NCBI GenBank assembly: GCA_015501585.1 | Contig: JADNRY010000001.1 | Span: 806,001-870,000, forward strand | Source of the DNA: Rhodocollybia butyracea | Lineage: Eukaryota; Basidiomycota; Agaricomycetes; Agaricales; Omphalotaceae | Direction of reading: 5' to 3' | Length of the DNA stretch: 64,000 nucleotides | In this document: positions 23,391 to 36,400 of the stretch, in pieces | Layout: the number at the start of each line of letters is the position of its first letter | How positions within the stretch are numbered: the stretch's first letter is position 1 | Translations under genes and position numbers: made by a program | The notes under the pieces: model-generated | Databases searched by the model: none | What the model was told of the DNA's origin: nothing | What the model saw: the letters and a program-made list of their open reading frames with translations, nothing else

Positions 23391-25293
23391 ACCCTTCTGG
23401 TACGCCATCACATCCAGACAGCGCTTCAATGTCAGGCTTTCGCTTAAAAATATCGCACAATTCACGCAACGATCTCGTATATCCTTGCTGCTTCACCGGC
23501 TTCTACTGGCTCGGTTACGGTTATCGCCGTACCCGACATGGGCAGACCGTAATTAAGATTGGTGACCACGAGGTGGTGGAACTGTCCTGTTGAACTGGAA
23601 CGGATTTTCTACGCTGCGTTTCATGGTTAGGTGTCCGACAAGCACTGTATCACCGGGGGACTCGAAGACCGGGAGACCAGAAACACGACAAAGCGCAGTA
23701 AAACGACACGAGCCAGACAGGAACCCGTAATTGACGACACATTCAACCGAAGTGGGATAACCGCTTGGAGAACGACCTAGCGCATGTACTCCAATCTCCA
23801 AGGAGAATCGAAGGGAATAGTGAAGGAGCTGAACCGTACTCTAAACACGACATGCATAGGTGTTTCCCGCCCCCGACTGTAGAGATGCATTCCTTACACT
23901 ACAGTCTGAGCCCGAAGCTTAGCGGTTAGCAGCTATGCCTTTGAAGCCTATTCGAATCTTACTCCGTTGGAATCGTTCGATGCCGATAATAATCAAGTAT
24001 TCTTGGGTTAGAGTTCCCTCCAATCCCAGACGCATACTACGGATGTACTTCTTTCCCCTCATACCTCAGCTCTCCCGAATACTTATCTTCAAAATTTGTT
24101 GCATTACTCAACAATAACTTCGAGTCTTCCAAATATTTAAAAAGACTCGACGAGCCACTCACCGACAGACTTTTCAGTTCACTTGACGTCCTACGTGCGC
24201 AGCAGTCCGGACACGATGGCAAAAAAAACATGGTACAAACGGGAAACCGGGACCATGGGGATCTTGGGGACTTTAAGTTAGTCATAAGTATTGGCCCACT
24301 CGTCGATGAGGATCAAATTCGCTGGGAAGGTTGTCAGGATGTGCAACTTTGACTGAGAACTCGTCTGGGATCCTAGGAGGCTTACGGGCCATGCCCCCCA
24401 AGAACCTAAGCAGGGAGACGTAGGACTGCCGTTATAAACTTGTAGTTTATAATCGATGGAGGACATGGAGAAACAGCGGACATTTAACGGAGGTGGGAGG
24501 ATAACCCCTCGGATTGGAAGGAAAATTGGAGATCTAGAAGCAAAGGCTAAATGGTTGCTCGAAACATAACTTACGGAAGCAGGGATTTCACCATGACAGC
24601 TGTTACTTACCTCCGCCCAAACTCAAAACGATTTTGTCCCCATACTGGGAACCCTTCAACGATGTTATACTAAATGAGAATCAAATATACCGGGTTGTGA
24701 TTCCTCAGTACGCGCGCTTTCCCCTCGTGCTCAATTCTGTACTACGAGCGTCGTCAAGTATATTCCGTGCTGCATGCATGCCCAGTGTCAAGTACGCTCT
24801 TTTAGGACCGTCACAGCAAGCTGCAAATCGTACAGCCTCACGTCCATCCTCGCATACACGATGTATCATGATTTAGACATTCAGACCGATCATCACCTCG
24901 CATTACAGTGGATATGGAATTGGAATGAATAACTCGCTGACTCTGAGCAATGCCGTTGCTGTCATCTTACGAAAAACGAAACAGGCGCAATGGGCGCACA
25001 GATCTCAGCACGCAAAACAGATCAGTATCACTTTCAACAGTCCCCGATCTTACTCATTCAAGTGTGTATTAGACCCATTACCAACGTACAGTATGAAAGT
25101 CGTATTATGATATCTACTCACAATGCTGGCTACTATGACTTGTAAGTGCCGTTAGATGGACCAGAGCGACAAGATTAGCGATCTTGAGACAGGCCATGTA
25201 TATGCGTAGTAAGATAGGAGGAACTGGGGAGTGCCATTGCTATCTCTTCATCTATTGGATTATGGACCACTCAGTATTCCGATTCCTCCCCCT

Positions 25294-25309
25294 CCCCCCC
25301 CCCCCCCCC
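25294..25309. repeat. Homopolymer C16 tract
   Basis: Sixteen consecutive C follow a C-rich lead (CCTCCCCCT). It lies in the gene-free region. The true length is uncertain in any assembly; the tract may be a weak point in the sequence. Confidence 0.95.
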
Positions 25310-26729
25310 GTCCTCATCAACACCATCTTCTGCCCCACTCACTGGTCCTAGCACTTTTGTAATCAAAGCAGTGGGCACGGCATCACCAGTTACGGAGGAA
25401 TGCGTAAGGAATGCGGAGATAAAACCTGAACATCCTGCTGAGTTGTAAGCAAAATGTACTAAATAAAAACACGTTGTGTACAAGGCAACCCGTCCATCGC
25501 CACTCCGTCAGGGCCAAGGATGGTCGAGGTAGGACTAGTAAAAATTCAGTCTGAAGGACGAGGCAGGAGTGAGGCATAAAACGTGTCGAGAGGAATAAGG
25601 TTAACCGATTCGAAAGGATCTGGGGACATTGACTGCGTGCATAGGTTCGTGAACCGCATTGCTGAGACCACCGAAGTGACTTAACACGAAAGTAACTTCT
25701 TTATGGTCTCGTCTACTACTGATGTCCAAGTGTTTTCTCACGGATCTACTCGTGATTGTTTCGTTGTGAATCCTTAGAGAATTGATTCCAGGGTGTGAAA
25801 GGTGTTGACTGAAGCAATTTAAACAGTCGTTTTTTGTAATGCGATACTCATACTAGATAAGATCAGCTTCGCTCTCTTGTGCTGTAGCTCGCGAGAAACA
25901 TCATCGCTCTATACTTGCAATAAGTATTTGCGATCTTTATCTTGATGAGGATATAAAAAATAGAGCATTGAACCCAGCCAGGTCCTCGGTGTCGTACTTG
26001 GCGGGTTGAAGGTAGGCGACCAGTGATAATCTAGCCACAGCTGACGGTGGCCCATGATCGACTTGCATCCGCTTATTGTTGCTTCCGAGTCGGCGTAGTT
26101 ATATTTAAATTATAACGACTAGAACACATCCTATGGTCCCCATGCTCCCAAAACCACCTGACTGACTGCGTAATTTCCCTGCTTCTTTGAAAACGAAGGA
26201 TTCACTCAAAATTCTCTGGAGAGTTGTGATACAAGAAGAGAAGGCAACCGGTGTGGAGTGGGAACGACGCTATGTGACTATACCATCGTTTTATCACCGT
26301 AGATTGTCTGCTTCTCTGAGTATCTGGTATGTCTTCCACTGGAAGCAGCCGTGTCAAGTCCTTCCCACCACTAAGAAGAGACCCATTTGAGTCTGCTACA
26401 GGGAGGAGGGAAGGAAGGAGTAGCCAGAAGTGGCGGGTCCAGAGTGTACTGGATGGAGTTTGTCAATTTGTATACATTTTCGTACGTAGGCTCTAACAGG
26501 ACCGGAGGGATTTGCACAGATGTTAATCTCGGTCAGTGTATGAACCTTTGTGCTTTGATATTTTTGGACTCTTCAAATTTTGTTTTGGGGAAGTTTTTCT
26601 GGAGGGGCGGTCATGTTCTGGTCTGTACTGTGGATATATTCAAATTAGATGGTAATACGCGATGACGACATCGAGCACTTCTCAGGTTACCTAGGACCCT
26701 TGAATATACCCTTATGTGTCGGTTGCCCA

Positions 26730-27080
26730 GTTCGTATCATCGGAGGGGTTTGAGGACCCCACACCCGGGTGGAACGTTCGTATCAAAGGGCCCGCCGCAG
26801 GCGAAGCCGGATTTTTCGTTCGTATCATAACCCCTTGGGCCCCGAATTTTTATTGCGCTTCGCAAAAATATGAGCCGCTCGCTGGTTGAGACTGTGAGTA
26901 AGTACAAATGAATCAAAGAAATGAGCGACTTTGTTAATTAAACATGTATGAAGCTCCAGAGCTTGTTAGCTGTAGAACACGCGCAAAACGCGAAATTGGA
27001 GCTCTGGGTGCGAAAAAATTTGACCCAGTTGAGAGTTCGTATCAAAAGGGGGTCCGGGAGCCTGATTTTTGTTCGTATAA
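26730..27080. repeat. Array of GTTCGTATCA motifs
   Basis: The 10-mer GTTCGTATCA occurs at 26730, 26776, 26818 and 27035, with the variant GTTCGTATAA at 27071. The pair at 26776/26818 and the pair at 27035/27071 lie in related contexts: motif, A-rich start, G/C-rich middle, GATTTTT, motif, then TGGGCC. The second pair therefore looks like a diverged duplicate of the first. No frame is conserved between the copies. Identity unknown; a piece of a non-coding mobile element is one possibility. Confidence 0.75.
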
Positions 27081-30000
27081 TTTGGGCCGAAAACTGGAAA
27101 AATTTCAACCGGGTTCAGACCGTATATTCAAGGGTCCTGGTTACCTCCCATCCTTCCACAAATATTGTATTCATACGTCGACATTGTCAAGTTTTCTTAT
27201 CCTAAAAGGGACGATTCAAGCCATGTGATCGTGACGCCTCGTATGCGTCACAGTGTTACTATGTTCTCTCGAGTCTCTTTCTTGGTGCTTTGAAAAATCC
27301 GCAAGGGAAGTTTGAGGTATGTACGGGGCTACCACGGCATTCGAGATCGAACCAATTTCCGCACTCCTGACCTAGTCTAATGGACAAAAATTACCGATTG
27401 ACAATAAGTTGAATAAGACGAGGAAGGAATAGAGAGGTTTAGATGAAAGAAACTCGGCCAGGTGGTCCGTACATCCCCGTTGAAACAACCGCGTAGATGC
27501 ATTGCTTTCAACCTATTAATTTCAGGGTGATGAGCGCTGCTGCGTTACATGCGGAGCATCTCTTTTGTTTTTTTGTCTTCCCTAGCATAACCGAAACACA
27601 ACTTTCTCAGTGCCGGCGAAGAATACCACTTGATGCCAGGGAATCAATCGCTTAGGCTTCTGCAGTGCTTTTCGGAACTTGAAGGACCAAGGAAAGAGTG
27701 GGTAGCTTTCATACTAGGCGGGCTTCATTGTATTATAAGATATACTTCCTAAACAGGAAGAGTTCAATACATTATCGCCCTTGGAACCTGGGCCTGAGGC
27801 CTGAGTTTGGACATCCCAATATTTGAATCGGCATGCTTCTTCATGTTGCATTTATCTGGAACATAGAGTCATATACAGCGGAGTACCTTTGAGCAGGATC
27901 ATAACACAGACAGTGACACCGACGGAATTACTTACGGTTGAAACCTGATTTCTTTAAAAATCGATACATCTAACCCGCGGAAGATTCGGTCGTAAGGGTA
28001 ATTTTGTGGAAAGTGTGCAAGACTAGGCGCTTCATCATTTCATCTACATAACAGGTAGAACATAGGCAGATGCTAGGACCATAGTTCTGTCCGGGAGTAT
28101 GCGATATGTGTTCGGCTGCAAAAAGTAGCTTTTCGGACGCTTCATCAATGATGCGAAGCTCATAGGTCCATAATTCTATCTACTTAGGAGTGCGCTGTGA
28201 ATGCGTGGAAAAACTTGATATTCCTGGGATGCCCTCCCGTTCCTGCTCCACTACCGGCCTATCTACTTATTCAGTCGGTTTCTTGAAGTCCACGGACTCT
28301 TTGGGAAGCTTTCAGCTTGGGAATCATGAACACGATGAGTATTCCTGTGATCTGAATTATGGCGGTAGTGCGCATATATACGCGGACTCGAAGCCCTCAG
28401 TCTTTCAAGCCCAGAATCTCAGTTGCCTAGTGACTGAGGCTTTACCCCCGTTCCTACCGTGCTCAAAGAGTATGCCAACGATCTCACAATAGAATAACGT
28501 CTCGTTTATTTACTACTTAGCAAATCTGAGAGGTCAGGATGAGGATCTTATGTAAACGAGCCTTTCCACCTTTCCACTGGACCTGAAAGGGTAAAAAAAT
28601 CATCGAAACAAGCGCTGTCCTTCAAGCAATTTGAAAATTTTACTCAAAGCTCAAGTGAGCCTATTACTATGTATTATTAGACTGCCGTAGGAGGCGGGAG
28701 GCGAGATGTTCGTTTAGAATCAAATTTCCAAATCTGGGACCCGGGTCGGGGCCAGACGAATGTACCGTCCACAGTCATCCACAGTAAGTATCTAATTCAC
28801 AACTCGGCAAATCGGAAGGAGCAACACAGTGTTACAAGTGAGAGCTGTGAGCTCCAATGTTCCTCTGCCGTCAATCTCCCGAGTCCCCTTGAGAGATTTT
28901 TCCCGGATTCTCCGGTCCAATTTAACTTTCCTATATCATAGAATCAGTGCGAGGGGGCTAGAAGGCTTCCGCATTTTCGGAAGTGTCCTCGTCCATAACT
29001 AATAATTGGTACTGTACTGTACTTTTCACCAACCCTCTTAGGCTACTCCGACCTATGCATGTACTTCCCCCATTTCCTCATCCCACCTACCGCACGTTGT
29101 ATACGCGTTGTTCTTTCTTTTTTATGCCTATGCCGGGGTTAATATGTGCAGGTGCGGATATATCTGGAGATTCAATGTAAACTAACCTTGCCCGTCCCGC
29201 CTACCGCAGTTAGAGGCTATTCTGCAACTTTATTTATCTATCAACCGTTTCCCAGACCGTCTCAACTCAGTAAAGTAACCGCTGTAACCCGACGGCGTAG
29301 CAGTTATATATGCAATTTTAACGAAGTCTGGGAAGTCAGGGAGGTAATTAACCATAAGGCAGCCGTGAAATTCGCCTTTATATCGCCCTGGTAGGCGATA
29401 AGTATTAGAGATTCAGGCATTACTCAGTCCTAGCACAATTGAACATTGTCTGGCATATAGTTTGACTGCCTTGATGTTAATACGATAAACATCCATGCAT
29501 ATGGACAATAAGTACATAGCGTGCGAAGCCAGCCAGCTCGCGTTCCGAGATGATATGCAAGAGGAGCTCGATATTAATTCATTATTAGCATTTTTTTTGC
29601 ATGTGTGTACGAAACTCTTCAAGGGGGTAGGTTTTTTTCAAGATGGATTCCATCACTCGACCCTGGAGTAGGTGATAGGGCAGAGCTCATTTTCATTTTA
29701 CTTACAAACTTTTACTTTAGAAATTGGATTCAAGGAAGCACGATTCAAAATAAGCATATCGAATGTTGAACGCCGGGACCAAAGAACATATTACTATATG
29801 GTATACGCGTTGGTAAAAGCATTATTTCCGTGCCATGGGAGATCTAGGGACAGGCCTGGCATCCCGCAGCATAGCATATACCCACCTCTGATATGCTGCT
29901 CCGTACACCCTAAAAGTATCCGCACATGCTGAGTCAATAGTCGAAATGAAAGATGCAATCATTTGAGAGAGCTATGAGCGCAACCAGTAGTAGTACACCT

Positions 30001-31195
30001 TGAATGGCGTTTATCTCGGCCAGAAATCATTGCCCTGTACATATGTTCGCTCCACTGCCGATAAAAGGTTTGTAACAAGTTGAAGCTGTTGGAGATACTT
30101 GTGTAGAAGCTAAGCAGACACTTAAATGTAATAGATATGTGGTATCCCAAAAGAACCCTTGCGTGCATGAGTAACGCCAGCCACAAGGGGCTAACTGACA
30201 CTGGTGGCACAGGGGCAGCCTCGCAGGACAAGACAGAAGACAAGAGCTTAGAGACTACAAGAGAGCGTGTGGCATATGGTCGCGTGACTCAAACGTGCAA
30301 TCCAACTGTGACACCAGTGACCAGTGACCTCCCTCCTACTAGTGCTACACTGTACAGTCTCTGAGCCGCCCAATTTTTTTCTCGCCAAACTGTCGTCTTG
30401 GGAAACCAACTGGAAACGAGTGACCACCCGCGGGAGCGTTGCTCTGGCGGAGGTGCCGGCATAATATGCATGATAACTCAGTTGTATGAACCATTTTCTC
30501 AATATATATTATAATCTCAATGTCTAATGTATAGATGTTGTGACTCATTGCGCAAAACCGACCTGAAACGTCCGTGAACGGCATAAATATGAGGTCAAGC
30601 TCCTCCTCATCTTATGGTTAGGTTTTCACAATTGGCTTATCGTCCAAACTGTATACGTAGTAGTTCCCCAGTAATAACCTTGAGACCAGGATGGGATTTT
30701 CAGATAATTGTTTTGTTACCCATGGGGATTCGATATCTCACGTTCTGTCGCTCTTGGCCAGATGCACTCTTGTTCGACGTTGTCCAAATTTCATCGAATC
30801 CCCCGCGGTTTTGATCAAAAATGACAATAAGAGAAGGTTTTGTCACACCTCATGCGGTCTCCAGCTAATCTGAGATATTAACGTTCGTTCCTTCAGCGAC
30901 CGAAAAACATCATCACCGTCGATCCCTACGGCCTCGATTCAAACCATCAGGAGTTGGCCAAGATTCCGTACAAAACGGACAAGGGCAGGCGTCAGTCATC
31001 CAGTGGAAGGGCGGGCGGGACTGTCGTTTCAGATCCATAACGTCAGATCTATGATATGAACATGTTGCCCCGGCCTCATTGACTCCCGCCTACTTTTCAG
31101 GCTCGGAAAATCAACAATAGTAATTTTTCCTTTTAACAATGAGCCAAGTTGGAGGATGATTCTCACCCACCCCCTCCCTCCGCCTCCTTCCAGTT

Positions 31196-32995
31196 ATGGT
31201 TGCCCTCAACAAGCGCCACTCCCTGTCTACATTATCGACGCGATATGATACTATAATCTTTGACCTTGGCGATGTTCTGTTTACATGGTCTGCCTCGACG
31301 AAGACTACTATATCACCCAAAATTCTTCGTAGCATTCTACAAACTACGACGTGGTTCAGGTATGAGAAGGGGGAGATCTCTGAAGAACAGTGCTACACTA
31401 CTGTTGCATTGGAGATGGGTATTTCTGCGGATGACGTTCGCAGTGCATTCCAAGAAGCCCGCAAATCTCTCACAAGCCGGCCATTCATGGTTGATCTCAT
31501 TCGAGAGCTTAAACCTGGTCGGAGAATCTATGCCATGAGCAATATCTCAACTGAGGTATGTGGTCTCTACTATAACTGTTATATCAGCATCCTCACCGAC
31601 CTTGATTTTTTTTAGGACTTTGCTTTCTTACAGACAAAGTCGTCGGACATGGATCTTTTTGACCATTGTTTTACTTCGTCTGCCGCTGGAGAGCGCAAGC
31701 CCAATATTGGCTATTTCAGGCATGTCATTGAGCGTACTGGTGCCGATCCCACCCGCACTATCTTCGTCGATGACAAACTGGATAATGTCTTGGCAGCTCG
31801 CTCGTTTGGAATGACAGGTATTCTGTTCGACGATTTTGAAACCGTCGAACGCACACTACGAAACCTTTGTTTTGATCCCACGTCCCGGGGCGAGTCATTT
31901 CTGAAACGACATGCTGGACAACATCTATCATATACTTCCACTGGGGTAGTCATACATGAGAACTTTGCTCAGCTTCTGCTTCTCGAGGCGACCCAGGATC
32001 AGTCCCTAGTCAAGTACACCCGATATAACGGTCCTTTCAATTTTTTCCGCGGAGAGGGTGAGCTCACGACGCGTGACTTTCCTTGCGATGTGGATACGAC
32101 ATCTATCGGTATCACTTGCTCAGATCACATGTCGCTCGCAGCGAAAAACGAAGTAATGGATGCTATCTTAGACCTTCGCAACTCGGATGGTATTCCTCAA
32201 GTGTACTTCGACTCGTCGAGACCGAGGATTGACCCGGTAGTTTGCGTGAATGTGTTGACTCTGTTCTACAAGTATAATCGTGGCAGGCAACTCAAAGAAT
32301 GTTATGATTGGGTGGAATCTGTACTGAGGTACCGCGCCTTCAACGAAGGTACTCGTTACTACGAGCCTCCCGAGGCATTTCTCTTGTTAGTCATCCTTTG
32401 CTTTTTGTCAGGCCAAATTCTCATTTAGAGTTCATTTTTCAGCTTCCTGACTCGCCTGTTCCTCGTTGCCCCCGACGTACACAAACGTCTAGCATCTGTG
32501 TTTGCTGACTGCTGTCGGGAACGAATTGGGATGAAGGGAGACGCTCTTGCTTTAGCGATGCGCATTGTCTGCTGCAACTTTGTAGGGATCGATGCCTCTG
32601 GTGATCTTTCGACACTACGGAGTATGCAAGACGTCGATGGAGGTTGGCCCGATGGCTGGTTCTACAAGTATGGGTCGAACGGTGTTCGCATTGCAAACCG
32701 TGGATTTACTACTGCTGTGGCTATCAATGCAATCAAGGGCGCAGGTCTGCGAATGAAGAGGCCTTCGTCAATAACCAACCTAAAGCAAGCATGGAATGAT
32801 ACAGTAGTACGAGTACGTGCCCAGTTTTCTGAACCTTTCACAGTGCTGAAACTCGACCACAGATCCCATATAGGCGTAGAGCGCCTGCACATGACACTTA
32901 TTAACCATAGTGTCCTGTACAGCATTCCGGGGAGTTGGCTAAGTTACCTGTACGATATTTTTCCTACCTTATTACCTCATATTTCACCCCTTTGA
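31196..32995 (+). CDS. HAD-like drimane-type sesquiterpene cyclase (drimenol/albicanol-synthase-like)
   Basis: Resembles the fungal HAD-type terpene cyclases (AstC of astellolide biosynthesis and basidiomycete drimane synthases), which cyclise farnesyl diphosphate by class-II chemistry and may remove the diphosphate with the HAD domain. Three exons (31196-31555, 31616-32385, 32443-32995) give 560 residues. The N-terminal HAD half has motif I FDLGDVLF (Asp23; Gly replaces the second Asp), a Ser motif (SNIS), the Lys in RKPNIG and DDKLDN at residues 172-177. The C-terminal alpha-barrel half has CDVDTTSIG, with the DxDTT acid motif at 278-282, and QDVDGGW, a QW-like motif. Product unproven. No P450 or other tailoring gene is adjacent. 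Confidence 0.85.
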
Positions 32996-33480
32996 CACTA
33001 CCATTCGTTCTTTTTGGGTTTGACCCATGTTTAATGGTCTTCGCGGCCGTACTATACTGTGTTCTATCCTCGCTCAACTCATTCGTTTTCGTTTAGCTGA
33101 GGCATGTTTTATATACAATTATCTCGACCAGCTCATTCGTCTTCTTTTTGGTTGAGATTTCTACTTTTTTGCATGGCTATTTATCCTAAGCTCTATAGTT
33201 GTGCAACAGTCCTACTGTATCCTTACCTTCGTCTTTCACTATTGCTCTCGTTTTATCTTGCTCGGCCTGTGCTTTGAGCCTACATACAGTATTCTTTCGT
33301 TAAAACTATCACTACTTATTACTTACTACCCATGTTGATTATATGTCCAAAAGCTTTATGTCGACAGATTAATTGATTTTTGCAATCAGTTGTGCTTTTG
33401 GAACAAAGATCTTCAATATATAGTATATACGATGTTAAGCAGCATGTACATAGATATCATTGATAACTAACTGATTACAG
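32996..33480. other. Convergent intergenic stretch
   Basis: Lies between the 3' ends of the rightward terpene cyclase and the leftward WW/multi-span gene. It is T-rich, with repeated phrases such as CTCATTCGT(T/C)TTC (near 33076 and 33132), as expected for 3' UTRs. No gene seen. Confidence 0.4.
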
Positions 33481-36400
33481 TTACCTACGCAAAAGGAGGA
33501 TAGAGGTGAACAAAACGCCTGTCAGTCCTCCAACGACCCCAACAACCGTCCATCGAGTGTACTCTTCAAAGTGTTTCTGTAAGATATTCACGGGAATCTC
33601 CGAAACGCCAAAAAACGAATAAAGCACGAGTCCCACTACGAAGCTGATAATGGAGTAGCCCAGGAGCGCGAGGGGAAGAGATAGAACCACGATACGCTTC
33701 TGCTCAATATATTGGTCAGCTAAAGCACTTCAGAACAGATGAAAACGATCGGCACGTACCGAATGCAGTACAAGTCCTTCGCCTCCAAACCCAGTCCACG
33801 GCCCTACGTTAGAAACGCACTCCAGATCTGACTTGTACCGGAAAAGTGCAACTACACTGGAAACCATCGAGAACGTCGCAAGTAGAACAGCTACGAAGCC
33901 TGGAATACGAGTAGGGCCGTCCAACCCTGGCAAAGAAAGGAAGGTCACAGATGCACTGAGGGTTATTGCGGCCTTCAGATACGAGGGTCAGAAATCAATG
34001 CTAACAAGAACAGAATAAACACTCACTACAAGGCATGTACACCCTCCTAATAAAAGCATTGGACCGGCGCTACGGGGTCCAAAAATACCGCTTTCTTCGT
34101 CTAAACGATGCAATGATGACGGAGGATTTATTCGCGAGAGAAATAGATAGGGAACACCAAGAAAAATGACAGAAACCATAACATCGAGGAAGGTGCGCAG
34201 GGGAGATGTCTGTTGCAGCTTCGGGACTTTCCCTTTGAGGACATCTTGTGGTAACGGTTTGTAAGGTCGGAAGTTTGCCTGACGCCATTGGACTAGGCAA
34301 TGTGAGTGCAAGTTGACGGAGTGAGTAAAAACCGCTTACTCTGGCGCATTAAAATCCGCGAGATTATTCGAGTGTGCAGCACTGCCTGAATCCCGGAATC
34401 ACCTGTGGATTCTAAGTCTCTGGTGAGGACAAAGACTTCTACGGGAAGATGGATTCTCATCTTACCAAACGATCGAAGAAGGTTGTTGAGCTCCTGACAC
34501 TCTGCCTGGGAAAAAGGTGGAGCGATATCCTTCTGAGAAGGCAACAAGCGGTCTAAGCCACAACATGAGAATCAAGAATCAGCTCGAATAAGCTTCATTC
34601 ATACCAGTCCAAGACCAAGTCAGAACATCCATTGCATCTGTCCGAGCGTTCTGGGACACCAAGATATGGACCGGATGATTCTCTAGAAACATCCAATAAC
34701 GGTATTCCATATCAAGGGCTAAAAAACAGAGTTAATCCAGTTGTCATACGACAGAGTAGCCAAGAACATACAATCTTCGATAGCCTTTCCACCGTGGTGT
34801 CTGCTCCCACTTCCGTCTCCCTGGGCGTCCCAGATAGGATCTGATGTTACTATCCGTTTCTTATGATCTACCCAAGACCGAATAGGAACAAACTCCCTCG
34901 TCTTGCCTAGGCCTCGCTTCTTTCGCATACCCTTGCCGTCGACAGGATCACCTTCTCTCAACCACAGTTCAAACCCTGGTGGTATTCCTGCGCCATCATG
35001 CAGTCTGCGATGATCCAAATAAGCTGTGACTGCATCAAGCTTCGTGATACTTCGAATATCGACATCTGTAGTGACGCGCAATGTGGGGTGAGAATAATAC
35101 ACGGTGGCATCTGGGAGAGCATATTCGATCCAGCCAAGGTGATGCAGACGAGGAGTGGCCGAATGGGAAGCGGGAGGCTTGGCATGAGACTGAGCGGACG
35201 AAGTATTACTTGACATTCCAGAGACATTCAAATGGGGAGCAACATGAGAAGAGCCGCCGCGAAGGTAGGATGATGCTTGATGTGAACCCAGAAGAGGTTG
35301 AGTCTCACTGAGAAATACGTTAGGATAACTTCAGGCGACGTGAAAGAGAACATACTCGGTTGGATGTTGGTGGAAACTTTCAACTCCATGACCTGCAATG
35401 ATATCAATTGACCTATGAATTTTTGGTGAGTGAGGTTCTAGTTGGTCATGTTATAGATCGATACCTAGGAACGGCGTCCTGCACCGGCATAACCATTATT
35501 TCCGGCGGATTCTGAGGAGCCAAAATCGAGGCAACAGCTGTGTTACCAGGCCTGCCAAGTGAGATTTGAGATATAATCAACGACGATAAGGACATGGCCT
35601 ACTCGGGCATCATCATTGAAGGACCTGATGTAGAAATGGATATCGGCGGGACTGGATCTGCGAAAGGATCTTGCAATGTTCTATCAAAGTCAGCTACGCA
35701 GAGGGTCAAAAAAAAAACAGAACTTACTGCACACTACTACTTGCGAGCTGCCTTCCAAGAGTGTCCTTGTTCTTCATATCTGACTCAGAAGCCCATGCTT
35801 CCTGAATTGACCCAGTATCGTAAGGAATTATTGGAGGTGAAACAATTGGGGTTTCGGCGTTCTCCTGTTTGGGATTTTGTTCAAGGAATACTTGAGGTGT
35901 CGGCATTTGCGCAACATCCACATTATCCTCCTCGGGGACAGGTTCGACAGGAGGGACTTCCGGTGCAGGCATTTGCACAAAATCGATACCCTTCGGCTCT
36001 GGCTCCGGTTTGCGTGCAATGGGAATGGGGTCGCTTGCAGGTAGTATCGCAGCAGGAGCAGCTAGTTCTGTATTTAAACCATTGTCGGCCCGGCTTGAGC
36101 TGGCGTAGGGGCCACTTCAAGCACCTCCGAGAATGCGTAAAACACGTTCGCGTTCTCGGTGTCCGCAGGACCATGAGGACGGGGTGTGGTCTGATCTAAT
36201 GATACCCCAGCCTCTCCATCTTCAATCGTTCCTATCGTGTTTTCAACGATTTCATTCTGTAGGGCAGAGTCTGTGAGAGGCTTAGCCGGAGGTTGCACAG
36301 GAATTTCAAAGTATGAAGGTGCTGCTTCTAAATTCGGAGAAGCCGTGGTTTGTTGCGTTACTGCTTCGATACCCTTTGTCGGAGCGTCGGGGATGTCACG

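Larger units (their letters stand above)
21907..31195. other. 9.3-kb gene-free region with repeats
   Basis: Between the SET1 start and the terpene cyclase start I find no frame with splice-joined coding continuity or recognisable family. Frames are short and evenly scattered on both strands. Structures found are the 240-bp duplication at 22907-23390, a small inverted repeat (TTATAAACT-TGT-AGTTTATAA) at 24432-24452, the C16 tract at 25294-25309 and the GTTCGTATCA motif array at 26730-27080. Decayed mobile-element DNA would look like this, but no transposase, reverse transcriptase or terminal repeats could be identified. Confidence 0.55.
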
